A stretch of DNA of 64,000 nucleotides, from positions 14,890,860-14,954,859 of the forward strand of contig OU452199.1 of assembly GCA_911728435.2 (NCBI GenBank), written 5' to 3'. Of this stretch, positions 44,040-56,158 are shown one piece after another. How positions within the stretch are numbered: the stretch's first letter is position 1; every line of letters starts with the position of its first letter. The translations under genes and the position numbers were made by a program. A model generated the notes under the pieces. That model saw only the letters and a list, made by a program, of their open reading frames with translations, ran no database searches and had not been told where the DNA came from. This DNA comes from Apoderus coryli. Lineage: Eukaryota > Arthropoda > Insecta > Coleoptera > Attelabidae.

Positions 44040-45690
44040 GCGTTTGTGTAATTCATTTTTAATCTTGTTATACAAATTTACTTTTTGCAGGTACAAACTT
44101 AATGTTATTTTTTTATTTTTAATAAACAAACAACAAACTAATTGTTCTTTTGACAGTAGCTAACTTTTGTTTGAAAATTTAAAGCCTACTTAATAAAAAA
44201 ATAATTGAAAATAACTGAAATGTGCGACATGCGTTACTTTTTTTACGGTTTGGAGAATTTTTAAGACAACTTTTCTATCATTTTTTAATTTTGCAATTAT
44301 GACGTTAACGTTTAATTAGTAGAAAAAATTAAATTTATTTAAAAAAATTGACCATGTTTTTCAACAAGTTGATTTTCCTCGAATACGGTCAACATTAGAG
44401 CTTATGACCAAGAGTACAATTTTGGTGTAGAAAATATTGGCGGTTCAAATAGGTATCTTAAAATCGTACTTTTTCCAGTGGCGTAGAAGTTGGGGAGAAA
44501 AACACCCACTACCCCTTCAAAATCTTCACCAATTACGAATAAAAGTTCTGGCACAAAACATAGCTTATTATGAGTAGAAAATGCTTACAAAAGCTCTTTT
44601 CTGTACGATAAACGGTTCCAGAGATATTCGTAAAAAACGGATTTTTTTTTTCAATTTCAACGAAAATCTCGAAAATGGTGCATTTACTAGGTAATAGCAA
44701 CTTTTTTCCATATTTTTGGAAGAGGTCTCACATCCTAAAGTCCTGCGCATAGATTATGAAACACCTTATATATGAACAATAACATTTTAACAATAAAATC
44801 AAAACACAAAGTGGAACAGATTTAAAATGGATAAGTTTGTCGGCCACAGTGTCAAAACTAACCACAACATGGGGATGTTTCTAAAATAAACCGATATACT
44901 TTATGACGTGTCTATTATCAGTATTATCTCCAGAAATATTTTATAACTACGAAGGAAAATTATATTAAATCCGTTAACTTTCTATTACAAAGCGATCAAA
45001 TACATTTTCATAACAATCTTTTTTGTTTTTTAAAAACATAAATATTAAATTGATACAATGTAATACTTATACAATATGTAATGCATTTATTGTTCAATGT
45101 ACAATTTGAAAATTAAGTGAGTTTGATATCTAAAATATGGTTTAACCTTTTTATCACTAGTTGTCAAGTATATTATTTACTTTAATGGAAAATGTATACA
45201 AATATTTGAACATTTTTAAAACACACCTAATGTGCATGTCGTCGACCTTAAATATAATTTGGCTTTTCACGCAAATCCTAGTCAATGGCAGTAAAACAGA
45301 AGAAGTTGAAAATCAATGAACTAAAATGAAAGCTTTTTATTATATACTGGAGCTGAACTTTTGAAGTTTTACTTTATAATATCTGACTGCATGTGTTTGA
45401 TGAGCGTAATTAATTCCGGATACGAGGTCTGTGTAAGCTTAGGTTTTTAATTGACCGCTTGTTAGATCCACGCACATTCAGATGTATGACGAAAAAGGAA
45501 TGTAAATTTCATAATTTCGCCAAAAAATTGTATTAACAATTAACATAAAATATCTTAGAAAATGTTTGACACTCTCTGGGTTCGATGTGGTATAAACCCA
45601 TTCACAATACTCTAATTATTTGCCGATACTTTTTTATCATGTATTATTGTTTTAACTAATTAATTAATATTTACAATCTAGAGTTGATTT
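44040..45690. other. Repeat-like AT-rich sequence, nothing coding
   Basis: No protein motif. A stretch at 44480-44760 with TCTCGAAAATGG and GAGATATTCG segments resembles the low-complexity UTR-like filler of the foldback families in this window, but no ends could be defined. Confidence 0.3.
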
Positions 45691-45697
45691 TCTATTT

Positions 45698-46030
45698 TGT
45701 CAGAGATGGGATTCGAACCCATAACTTTCCGCATACGAAGCGAAGGCTCTATCAATGACGCCACAGTACCAACTTTGAAAATGTTGTATTTTAATTGTAA
45801 TATATATAGGTTCCAACTACCTAACTAGTGAAATTTTAGACGCTATTTTCTCGAGAATTATGGGAGGAAATATCAAAAATGACCTCTCGCTGTAAAGTAG
45901 ATAAAAAATGCTTTAAAATAATTTATCACTCGACCCCTATTGCTATTTGAAAATTTAGCGGTGGTATCCACCCCTATCACATGGATTAAGCGATTTCAAC
46001 CAAAAACTAATGGGTTCATCCTAGGACTGC
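45698..46030 (-). repeat. Second copy of the tRNA-tailed repeat
   Basis: Reverse-strand homologue of 27800-28084. Its tRNA-like end (45772-45698 on minus) has T stem ATGGG/CCCAT with loop TTCGAAT, D-arm GGC/GCC, and anticodon stem TTCGC/GCGGA with loop TTCGTAT (formal anticodon CGT). Acceptor strands do not pair. The sequence after the tRNA-like part differs from the other copy. Confidence 0.7.
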
Positions 46031-46089
46031 CAAGGACTTGATCGCCATCCTTTTGTGGAGTGACTTTATCTAACCTTTTGTGCTTGAAC

Positions 46090-47110
46090 ACTGCGAAAAA
46101 AAAAGTTGTCATATAAAAGTATGCTGCAGTCTTTTGCACTTAATAATACCACTATTGCAGTCGTTTCTTCTGTGAGGTTTCTAAGCCTTGTTGTAGACAG
46201 CTCCCTAAAATGGAACCTGCAAATCGATGCGTTATCAAAAATTAAGCTCTGCCTGTTTTGGCTTAAGATCAGTTTCCAAAGAACATAACTTGTCAACTTC
46301 CATAACAATCTACTGCATGTTCACTCTTGAAATCCTTTCTTGGATACTCCCTCCCATTCTGGGGTACATGCTGGGCGTATTTTTAGATTACAAAAAGACC
46401 GGTTCGATATTCTCTGAGATTACACTATAGAGCCCACCGGCAGAACTTCTTCAGAAAGTTTAAAATATTAACACTCCCTTCCTTATTCATATTGGAGTCG
46501 GTCTGCTTAATCCGCAAACACCTGTCAGATATCTCTGAAAGACCATTCAATAACTATCCGCGTAGAAAAGTCGAACATGATGATATTTATCTGCCAGCCC
46601 CATTCTCCGAATTAATCAAGAGCTCAATTCGTAAAGAAAATGCACAACCTGCCTATAGTAATCAAATCATTATCATCCCCCTAAATTCCGTAAAGCTCTA
46701 AAAACATACTTATTAGAGAAAGCCTTTTATTCAGTAAATGACTTGCCTATTGTATGTATTACGTAATTATAATTATTTTTGCTTTGTTTGACTATATTTA
46801 CGGTTAGATGTATAATATGTAATTGTTTTGTTTTGTTTCTATTTATTTATTTGACTATGTATACTATATTATCATTGTGATCATTATTCTTATGATTTGT
46901 TTGTTTGTATAACTATCTTGTCTACAAATTATTGTATTATTCGTTTGTCGCCACAGTCGTAAGCCACACAGCTGTCAGCATCATCATTAGTTTATGTTTA
47001 TACCACAGCTAACATAATATGTTAGCTGTGTTTATACCCTCAAGATTACCTTTTACCACTCACATGCCTTCCTTTACTCACTTGTATATAAGTAAATGAA
47101 CGGATGAATA
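46090..47110 (+). mobile_element. LINE fragment, thumb/C-terminus and 3' UTR
   Basis: Frameshifted plus-strand pieces give VVDSSLKWNLQIDALSKK, a LSSACFGLRSVSKE helix, a LSYGI-FWG-type segment, and YPRRKVEHDDIYLPAPFSELIKSS. These correspond to the GV-lD--L-W--HI through R--N--L--P post-RT region of non-LTR ORF2. A stop near 46700 is followed by an AT-rich 3' UTR, ending near GAATAAATTAGTG at 47105. Confidence 0.65.
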
Positions 47111-47692
47111 AATTAGTGTTGAATGGCATAAAACCTAATATCAATTTCAAAAGAAAAAAACACTTTTATCATATCCCTGTATAACCGCCAAGAAAGTAAT
47201 ACATCCACAATATCTCAGCACCATAATTTTCCTGAAAAAGGGTTTTAAACGTAATACATTTTTGTGGGTCATCCCGCTTTAACGTCAGTGAGCGAACAAG
47301 GACACGCAGTGTTAAACTGGGTCAAGACCTAGCTAGAGCTTTTCAGGTCGCTTTCATTTCAATGATACTCAAAACGCTACATAGAGCAACAGAAAAACTA
47401 TAATTCTGCTTCTCTTTTCGTCTTTTCCTCTTGTATTTTAGCTAACTAACCACAAAGGTATTTTTATACGAGCGGTTTAAAATGTTGATGCATGCAGTTT
47501 TGAAAGTCATGTTAAAAATAATAAATAATGTCAATACTTTTTATATTGAATTCAATTAAATTCGATTTAATTAGCGTTATTTATAGGTAGTGATCTCCAA
47601 AACGGTTTCGTCTTGAAAATATGAAAACACTAGGTTCACCCTTATCTAATGTATTTGTACTTAATACCCTATAGTACATTTTATCGGTACTC

Positions 47693-48605
47693 GGACATTA
47701 TTTTTACAAATATAAAAAAATGAAGAGCACTTTCCCTTGTTACTTTTTGAGGAGAATAAGATAGCGTTTACAAAACTTTCGCCATGACCTTTCGTTTTTG
47801 AAAAACCATCTTCAACTTGGCTTTTTTAAATACGAACCTGAATTTGATATTGTTGAATTTAAAGCCATTTTCAATTCAAAAGGAGGTAGTAGGTATATCA
47901 GAAGTAATGGTTAAACAAGTTTTCTGTGTTTTTAGCTGTTATTTAAAATTATTCAAGAAAATCTCCATAGTTTGGCACTGATTTTGCATAAAACATGAAG
48001 AAAGGCGTTTTTTTAATAAATTCAAAAAGCACAAAAATTACAACTAAATTTTAAAAACCGCGTACAGAATAAAATGTTGTACTGAGACAGAAAGAAATTG
48101 TCAAATAACAATAAATAATTGTGAATAACGACGAAATAATGTTTTTGAAAAACCTACTACTCTGCATTCAATCAGATAAGTGCCAAACTATGCCGATTTT
48201 TCTTGAATAATTTTAAATAACAGCTAAAAACACTGAAAACTTGTTTAAACCATTACGTGTGATATACCTATTTTTGAATTGAAAATGGCTTTAAATTTAA
48301 CAATAAAAAATCCAGGGCCGTATTTAAAAAAACCAAGTTAATGATTTTTCAAAAACGAAACGTCGAGTGAAAATTTGTAATTTTTTTATATCGGTAAAAA
48401 TAATGTCAGAAATAAATAAAAACGTAAATCACAAAAAATTGTTTTTTCAAAAATTCTCCAAAACGGCTAAGGTTAGTTTAATTTTTAAATCACCATTGAA
48501 AAGGTGTTTAAATTGTACAACTTTTCTCTAATTTAACAGACATTGTAACTCCTAGTGTTTCCCAGATTCCAATGCTATCCCATTCTTATCTTGGACACAG
48601 TGTAT
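47693..48605. repeat. Foldback element, left arm truncated
   Basis: 47693-47988 is the imperfect reverse complement of 48172-48468 (shared blocks TACTTTTTGAGGAGAATA versus its mirror, TTTTTAGCTGTTATTTAAAA versus TTTTAAATAACAGCTAAAAA, and AGTTTGGCACT). The right side extends 137 bp further to the family terminus (ending CTTGGACACAGTG). No coding capacity. The same terminus appears at 22366 and 63456. Confidence 0.75.
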
Positions 48606-48609
48606 AAGG

Positions 48610-49430
48610 TATAATTCGTATAATGTTATGGTTTTCCAGTAACTTAGAAGTAAAAAGCACGCTTTTAATAAAAATTATAAATAATTGTTATATATGGACG
48701 GACTCGGACTCTGCGATACGAAAACATCATGACCACGCGGGGTTATGGGGTGACACAACCGATTTTTTGTAATTTAATGCATCTTTGAGATATATGCAAA
48801 TATGCATGCTGTATCAATGTCGTTGATTAAAATCTTATTTGCAGATATCCCCTAAAAAACATTAATAGCCTATAATTTATATTGGAAATATAATAATTGG
48901 GGCATGTCTCATGCGTAAATAACTAATTTGATTATTTTTGTTTCGATTTGCTTACACCCACCAATTTAGTGCCTAATTGAATACATATAATCAATATACT
49001 CGTACCTATACAAAGCTTTTATAATATAATTTACTAAACAAATAAAATAACAAAATAATTTAACTACTAAACGTTGAATTATTTTGATTTACTGCTACGG
49101 TTTAAGAAATAATATAAAACTTTACAGGATGGAGCAAATTAGACTCAATTTTTCACGATAGAAAAATTTTATCCGCGTCCTCTAGGCTCAAATTTATAAA
49201 CAACTCACTCGTGTAAATAAAATTTCGTTATTTTTAAACGTTTAAGACAGTGGTGTTACTCAGTTTTTTCTTTTATAACCCGTAACTTTTTTGTTGTTCA
49301 AAAAACTGATTTCTAAAAAATAAATAAGTGTTAATTTTGACATACATTTCAGGCTTTGTGGGTACTACAGAAACCAAAAACCTACCAATTTTTCGTGTCA
49401 GGTCCATTTGAATTACATTATTTTTTCCGT
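48610..49430. other. AT-rich sequence, one short shared repeat
   Basis: GGGGTGACACAACCGATTTTTT at about 48747 recurs at about 28220. Nothing coding. Confidence 0.35.
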
Positions 49431-49439
49431 TTTACTAAA

Positions 49440-50530
49440 TTTCATTGAACTCTGATTTGTAATTTTTCAGGACGGTCACATTTTCTAAATTGTATTTTTT
49501 TTGGGAAAATGTTAAATGGGACACTTTACTTTCCTATACTTTTTATTGATATCATATTTCATGAGCTTAAAGCTAACCGTTTTTTCATAAACAACTGTTA
49601 AAAAAAGAAAAAATTGCCAACAAAGTCGTAATTTTCGTCAATTTAATGTTTTTTTTCTATTTTCGTAGGATGACACATAAATGGCGGTACTAAATTTTTT
49701 TTCATATGATTTTTATTTAGTACGAACCTTCAAACGATACATGTATAAATTTGACAGGAATCTGAATAGCCTATTTTGACGAGAAAAAGAAATCGTAGGT
49801 ATAGTACCAACGAAAAGTGGTGATACTAAAAGTATGTCTTAGGATAAATGAATTTTTAGCTCGTTGGAGCATTTGAAGAGTATTGGATGCAAAAGCATAT
49901 TTAATTATTTAATTTAAGCTTAGATTTTATTCCATTTAAACTTAAATTGCCCAAAAATGTGTGATTAAACCATTTTATTTTAAAGTCTATTTGTAAATTA
50001 TTAAAATAAAGTTGTAATTTATCTTTTTGTTTTTAGGCAGAAAAAATAATTATTAAAATGACAAAAAGTTGCTACTTTTGTTGGCATTGTTTTAAATAAT
50101 TTTTTATGGAAAAACGGTTAGCCTTAAGCTCATGCCAGTTGAATTCACTTCCTTTCTCCGTTTTACTAGATTTTATTGAACTCTGCCTTGTAATTTTTCA
50201 GGGTGGTCACATTTTGCAAATTGTATTTTTTTGGGAAAATGTTAAATGGGACACCCTGTAAATCTTCTTAAATTCGAAAAATAACTTGCCTATACTTTTT
50301 ATTGATATCATATTTCATGCGCTTAAGGCTAACCTTTTTTTCATAAATCTGAACTGACACTCGTTTTACCACTTCACCAAAACACTTCATGAAGTGTTTT
50401 GGTGAAGTGGTAAAACGAGTGTCAGTTTAGTGTTCTACGCCAAAGGTTCTACTCATCGATTATATTTCATAAATCTGCTTAAATTCGAGAAGTCCCGTTC
50501 CTATACTTTTTATTGATATCATAATTCAAA
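49440..50530. repeat. Locally duplicated repeat blocks
   Basis: A block at 49440-49600 (TTGTAATTTTTCAGG, GGGAAAATGTTAAATGGGAC, CTATACTTTTTATTGATATC) is repeated at 50160-50345 and partly at 50467-50530. An inverted piece lies near 50100. No coding motif. Confidence 0.6.
50352..50427. repeat. 76-bp perfect spacerless palindrome
   Basis: Two 38-bp arms meet at TTCA|TGAA with no spacer and no mismatch; the flanking pair (50351/50428) does not match. The arm begins AACTGACACTCG and passes through CACTTCACCAAAACACTTCA. Confidence 0.93.
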
Positions 50531-51254
50531 AACTCCTCCTTCGGACTCGGGCTATTTCTCCAAAATTTCAAAATTAACTCTTGTTGTTTTTAGGCAAAAC
50601 GCTTTCATGCAAAATTATCGAAAATTATTAGACACTAGTGTAATTACCTCCCATAATTTATGCAACAACTCTCTTCACATTATAAAGCAAATAAAAAATT
50701 AATGCAACATTGTTATTGAAAACTTTGATATCTACATGTCATTCATAACGCCAATATCTTGCTAAGAATAACTTTAAATCCATCAATAACTACAAAACAA
50801 ATCTCCAAATCAACAAATTATTTATTATTAAGGTTCCATAATGCCTAACATAAAATTACAGATAAAATGGTATTCATTCAACCAAACGCGAATGGAGAAC
50901 AAAAAGGTTACACGTGTATTTTAATAGCTCATTTTGCTTTAATCACGACCTTCAATTTTATCTAATATTCCATATAAAAGTTAATAATTAAGTAATAATA
51001 ATTAACATGTGCACAAAATGATGCAAAAAATAATACAAAAAGTAAATATTGGTTTAAAATTTACTCACATTGTAATGTTGTCTTAGGATATGTGGAAATA
51101 TTAAAACATCTTATTTTTTGTAATTTTTAAACCGAAAAACGTACCAGATCACACAAATGTTGAAAAACTTGTGTATGAGTTAATACAGTGCCTTAACTGA
51201 ACTTCTTTACGAATTTCATGTCTACCTATTTGTCATTTCTCTGAGGAACTTTTG

Positions 51255-51350
51255 CAGAGGGTTATTGTCTAAAATTAAATGTCGAGAAACCTATAGCAAC
51301 GGCGTTCGGTCGGAAATCTGACAAACTAGCAAATAGACAACAGATTTTGT
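51255..51350 (+). mobile_element. Tiny LINE reverse transcriptase fragment
   Basis: A plus-strand peptide CLKLNVEKPIATAFGRKSDKLA resembles the NKLKLN--KT----FGRK segment just after the YADD box. Only about 30 codons remain. Confidence 0.4.
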
Positions 51351-51359
51351 AATTTTTTG

Positions 51360-53040
51360 TATTAGGTATATATGTTAATTTTAATTATTTATGTATTTTT
51401 ATCTTGCTTTGATATATTAATGTTATTTTTAGTTGAAATCATTCGCAAATATTCTTGGTATGTTGAAAAATATTTTAAAATTTGATCTCGTAAACCCAGC
51501 AACATATGGAAGAAATACAAGAGATAAAAAAGTTCTAGTTTTAGTTTAATCTAAATCTAATTTAAATTAATCAGTGCCGTACATTTTTTTTTGTCTATAA
51601 TTTTTATTATGTTGACCCCCTAACGCCACTGGACTTAATAATTTTGATCTAGTTAGGGCCATATAAGCTCCCTATTTCTAGCAGCAATTAAAAAAACAGT
51701 CATTTACAAAAAAAACTTTAACACCTGGAAAAAATGCTTTTCCGGACGAATCTTTATGCGAACTTTTTTTCATAAAATCACCTGAGAAATCACCACTTGA
51801 AATATTGCCGCGCTTTTTGAAACACCCTGTAGAGTTTCGGAAAAGTTAAACGCGCCAACTCTCTCCAGACAGAATACCTTAATTTGAAGAATAGACAAAT
51901 TTTGACGAGAAATTTAAAAATCTGATGTGTTACTATATTTTGCACACGGATGTTTGAGTATCTTTGATAAATTTTTTTCTTTATTTAGTATCTATTCCAA
52001 GTGATGCTTCCCAATAGAAGACATGTTCTTCTCTAATTGTTGTAATGTTGAATAATATTATGTTTGTATTAATTAAATTTAAAAAAAAAACCCAAACTTG
52101 CTAAATATCGCCAATATACAATTAAAAAAGTGACGTTTGACAAACTCAGATAGGCTGATGTAACATACCACTCACCTCACTTGAATTTTCTATAAAAGGA
52201 ATGACAAACTGTCAAAATTATCATTGGCTATTAAACATTTTGAGGTTAATTTCTGAGTTAACTGCCAATCAAATTTGTAAAACTAATGTGCGTGACCGAC
52301 AGGTGTGTGAAAATTGCTGATATTTCACGAAAAAAGAAAACGGGAGATAAAATTCCAAGCTATCCTGATGAAAGATGTACCCACAGATCTAGAAACCATT
52401 TCTAGATCTATGGATGTACCTATAGGTTTGTATTAAAATACATTGGATTTGCCATCTAAATCAAAGAAAACAAATGATTATTCATGATAAAGAATAATAA
52501 TATTATGCTTTTAGATGAAAGCAGAAATATAATCAGTATATTATTTGACATTGAATTGGTATGGACAAATATATATTATTCCACATATTTGTTCAATAAT
52601 AATGACTAAAGTATTTATTGTTGTTCATTTTAGTGTTTATATTTGATGATATGTATATTTCCGATAATTATTTTTAAGGTAAAAAAATTAATTTCAATAA
52701 CATTATAGGTACATAAGTAGACTGCATATTTTGCATGTTTTCGAATAATTCTAGAAAAATTGCATTTTTCTATTTATGTATACATATTTGGCATTTATCG
52801 ACTTATTCTAGAAAAATGTTATTTTTTTCTATTTATGTAGGTACATTTTTTTGACTAAATAAGTTTCTTGGGCAACAATTATTTTTATGTAAAAGGATGT
52901 GTTTGGCGACATCTAGTTTTATCGTTGGTAGTACGCCGAGTGAACAACAGTTCCTATATCGACTGCCTGGGAGGTCTCTGACCCCATAAAGCAACTACCA
53001 ACACATAGACGCGCCGATACTCCCTTAAGCGGGATCGCAT
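51360..53040. other. AT-rich sequence without recognised genes
   Basis: A small hairpin at about 52386-52412 (AGATCTAGAAA/TTTCTAGATCT) and a CACCCTGTA motif at about 51826 are the only structures noted. No protein motif. Confidence 0.35.
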
Positions 53041-53044
53041 ATAT

Positions 53045-53296
53045 TTGAAATGGGCTTGTTTAACAAAACAAGACTTAAAATCCGAGAGTTTGTCTGTCAA
53101 CCACTATACTTTCACCATCATCTCTGTACCGTTTGTGGTATATACCACATTATTTACGAGAGTTTGGCTGTCAACTACTGACCGATCACCACTGATGAGT
53201 CGTGGATCGACGAAACGGCCGTCTGGTGAAAGTATAGTGGTTGACAGACAAACTCTCGGATTTTAAGTCTTGTTTTGTTAAACAAGCCCATTTCAA
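53045..53296. repeat. 73-bp inverted repeat flanking a hammerhead ribozyme
   Basis: 53045-53117 is the reverse complement of 53224-53296 with no mismatch seen (TTGAAATGGGCTTGTTTAAC outward end). The right arm begins exactly at the predicted ribozyme cleavage site. A third, diverged copy of part of the arm (GAGAGTTTGGCTGTCAACTA) lies at about 53158-53178, in the ribozyme's 5' flank. Confidence 0.9.
53187..53228 (+). ncRNA. Hammerhead ribozyme (type I, minimal stem III)
   Basis: All conserved core positions are present. Stem I is CACCA (53187-53191) with TGGTG (53224-53228); core CTGATGA 53192-53198; stem II GTCG/CGAC with loop TGGAT; GAAA 53212-53215; stem III is the self-complementary ACGGCCGT; cleavage triplet GTC with predicted cut after C53223. 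A stem III without a real loop is typical of retroelement and satellite hammerheads that act best as dimers. The position between inverted copies suggests it belongs to a Penelope-like or retrozyme-like retroelement end. Confidence 0.88.
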
Positions 53297-53400
53297 TTAT
53301 TTTTATTTTAAAGAAGTAGTCCATTCTGAAGTGGAGTGAATGTATTGTAATAGGAAATAAAAAGTCTGACTCCACAAAATCAATTTAATACGTTACACTC

Positions 53401-53460
53401 AATGTGTTACATCGAAACATGTTTCGAAGCGCACTAGCTTCATCATCAGTGGTAAAATTC
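53401..53460 (-). ncRNA. Hammerhead-like motif, probable Penelope-like 3' end
   Basis: On the minus strand: CTGATGA, one extra T, stem GAAGC/GCTTC with a TAGTGC loop, GAAAC, and a short ACAT/ATGT stem III with loop GTTTCG followed by A (GTA triplet). Stem I pairing is not evident. Similar layout to 42786-42838. Confidence 0.5.
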
Positions 53461-53527
53461 AAGAGAAAATTGTATTTGCAAATATTACATATGACTAGGT
53501 TGAGAGTAATGTGTTGAAGTCTGAAAA

Positions 53528-53918
53528 AGGACCTTTTTGTTATAATTTAGTCACGTTGTTGTAATTAAATAACTCACCATTTTGAGGAAAAAAATTTTGT
53601 TAATATTATTAAAAATTAAATTATGTTAATACATATTTATGGTTTTCTTTTTTGTGATCATTTTAAATAGAACTTATGAACTTATTATTAACAATCGAAA
53701 TATCAACCATTTTGTCTATCAGGTACTGCGTAGAAAGCCAGACCAGTAATTTTGTAAAAATTCATAAGTTCTATTTAAAATGATCACAAAAAAGAAAACC
53801 ATAAATATGTATTAACATAATTTAATTTTTAATAATATTAACAAAAAATTTTTTCCTCAAAATGGTGAGTTATTTAATTACAACAACGTGACTACATTAT
53901 AACAAAAAGGTCCTTTTA
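53528..53918. repeat. Long inverted repeat (about 155-bp arms, about 80-bp loop)
   Basis: Left arm 53528-53682 (AGGACCTTTTTGTTATAA inward to CTATTTAAAATGATC mirror) and right arm about 53760-53918 are near-perfect reverse complements, with a few small differences (e.g. TTTAG versus CTACA near the outer part). The loop (53683-53759) has no recognised function. Confidence 0.85.
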
Positions 53919-53919
53919 T

Positions 53920-55930
53920 TATTATGTAACCAATTTTTTTATTACCTGATATTATTCCGTCAAAAGAGGTTTCCTATCAAAATGCTGCTATATGGTTAAA
54001 GCTACAAAAAAAAATTAAAATATTCTACAATAAGCTTTTTAATGTAGAAAAACAAACGTTTTAAAATGTTCAGGAATTAATTACAATCTACATAACATAT
54101 AACGTATAACTCGTCATCTGAAGTAAGTATAGACACGATTTTTGACAAAAACACGTCGATTGACCATGTATAGTCTATCCAAAGTCAATGTAAACTGTAT
54201 AAATTTAACGATTCTACCGGAGCTATCCGTTCCCATGCCTCTTTACATTAGAAAAGAGCATCAAATGCAGCTTTCTTTGATACATTTCTCCCTCGTATAA
54301 TATAAGACGTTTCATAAATCATGCCTGCCATGGGGATATAAAAGGATACCGACAGTAATAAAAATAACTGCAGTGACTAGAAAAAGTATTGGGTTAATGA
54401 TTAATCGAAAGCCTAAAAAGATGAAAGTTTGCAAATAAGTATATCAATGAAACAAATAATTTTTGGCTACGTGTTATTTTTTCAGATTAATCTAAATATA
54501 ATCGGATGAATATCATCATATTATGGGTATGGTGAAGACTTAAGGTGGAATTTAAACAAGAAAATTGGTGTCCCACAGTAAAACACGGTGGCAGAATATT
54601 GTAACCATGATTTGTTCAATAAGTTTTTCTTAGATTAATAAAATGATCTAGAAGATCTATCGAATTACGTAATAATTTTTAATAAAACCTCAAGTGGATG
54701 AAACTTCTTGCAGTCACTGTATCAGACACAGCCGGTATACGACACGAGCGGAACAGGTTTGTTTTCGTTTTGAGTGGGAATTATTTTGTGATCAAGTGTA
54801 AGTATATAATATAATATTATTTGTTTTTAAAAATATTTTGAAAATGGCTTTTTTACGTTCTATAGAAAATGTCACTGACTAAGTGAGTAACATTTGTTGT
54901 TAGTCTATAATATCAGAAGCACATTATTATAAATGTACCTACTTATATGCATAACAAGTATTAACAATAGTATTAATTATTATAAAGGTATGTTCCTTAC
55001 TGTTTGAACACGGACTAGGTACCTACGTATGTCTAAACTTCTAAAAACAAAAACAGTCTTTTTCAGCGTAAGTTTATATGTTGCCGTGTTGGAGCGGCAA
55101 GGAAAAATACAGTATACTTTTATACAAATGAACATACAATTGTTAATACATAAAGGATTTTTAAAATACCGTAGGGCATGTATTGTTATGAAAAGTTAAA
55201 AGGGTGCGCCTATGGACGGCTGCGGTCGGTATTGACATTACAAAGGGATATCGAGTTGTGGTTTTTTATATAATTTTAAACTAAGATTAGAAATACTATA
55301 CCAGCTTTTTATCCCTATTTTTCCTAATTTTATTTTGTTGTTTATTATGCTTTTCATGCCTTTATTTGTGCGTGTTGGACAAACTAAATCAATTATGCTA
55401 TTTTCATCTTAAAATAACGCATGTAAATGAATATAATAATTGTATAAGAACACAAAAAAACGTCAAATTTAAAGTGAAGGAACTAAACGTTATACCAAAA
55501 AAATCATTCTTTAACTCATAAATACTTATGATCGTACAGCATTATTTTTTTATAATCACCCTATATTTCATATAAATAAATCATTGGTAAAAAAATCTAT
55601 AAAATTAATAAATTCCAATGACATTGATCATTGATCTTGAATAACCAATTTTTAATAATTCGTGATTTATCACTAACGTTCATTTTTATTTTTATATTCT
55701 TCTATTCGACGACCTTCTCAATATTTTTCCTTAACTTTGTAATGGACATAATATGGTTGTATATTTTATATTCTATTGAACTAAATACGGTACAATTGTA
55801 CTGCACAAGCGATTGCGCGAAAACGGTTGATAACGTAACCATTAAACGGGATTTTAGGCACAAGAATAAAATAAAATGTATTCGCAACGTTTGATCTGGC
55901 ATATATCGACACACTGACAAGTAATTATAA
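53920..55930. other. AT-rich sequence, one possible 5' exon-like stretch
   Basis: Around 54700-54800, a more balanced segment (GACACGAGCGGAACAGG) ends at CAAGT|GTAAGTATA, a good splice donor on the plus strand. With no coding frame or promoter evidence this is only a note. Nothing else recognised. Confidence 0.25.
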
Positions 55931-55934
55931 TTTT

Positions 55935-56158
55935 GTGACACTTGAAATGAGATTTATTATTGTACTATTATTTTATTTTGAGATGTTTATATACTATTTT
56001 GAATTATTTGTAGTTTACTTTATATTGTTTTATTTTGTTTGTTTTCTTCTTTTCTTTTTTGTTTTGAATTGTTTTACTTTGTGCAATGGGTTGAGTATAA
56101 TTGGCCTTTGGCTGAGCTTCGCTCATTTAAAAATAAAGGCTTTATTATTATTATTTGG
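55935..56158 (+). mobile_element. LINE 3' UTR with (ATT)n tail
   Basis: Shares GAGATTTATTATTGTA, TTTTGAGATGTTTATA and TTATTTGTAGTTTACTTTA with 57350-57480, and ends AATAAAGGCTTTATTATTATTATT. Confidence 0.6.

Noticed and set aside
54700..54800. First exon of a plus-strand gene
   Set aside because: Only a donor-like GTAAGTATA supports it; no promoter, start codon context or downstream exon could be linked.
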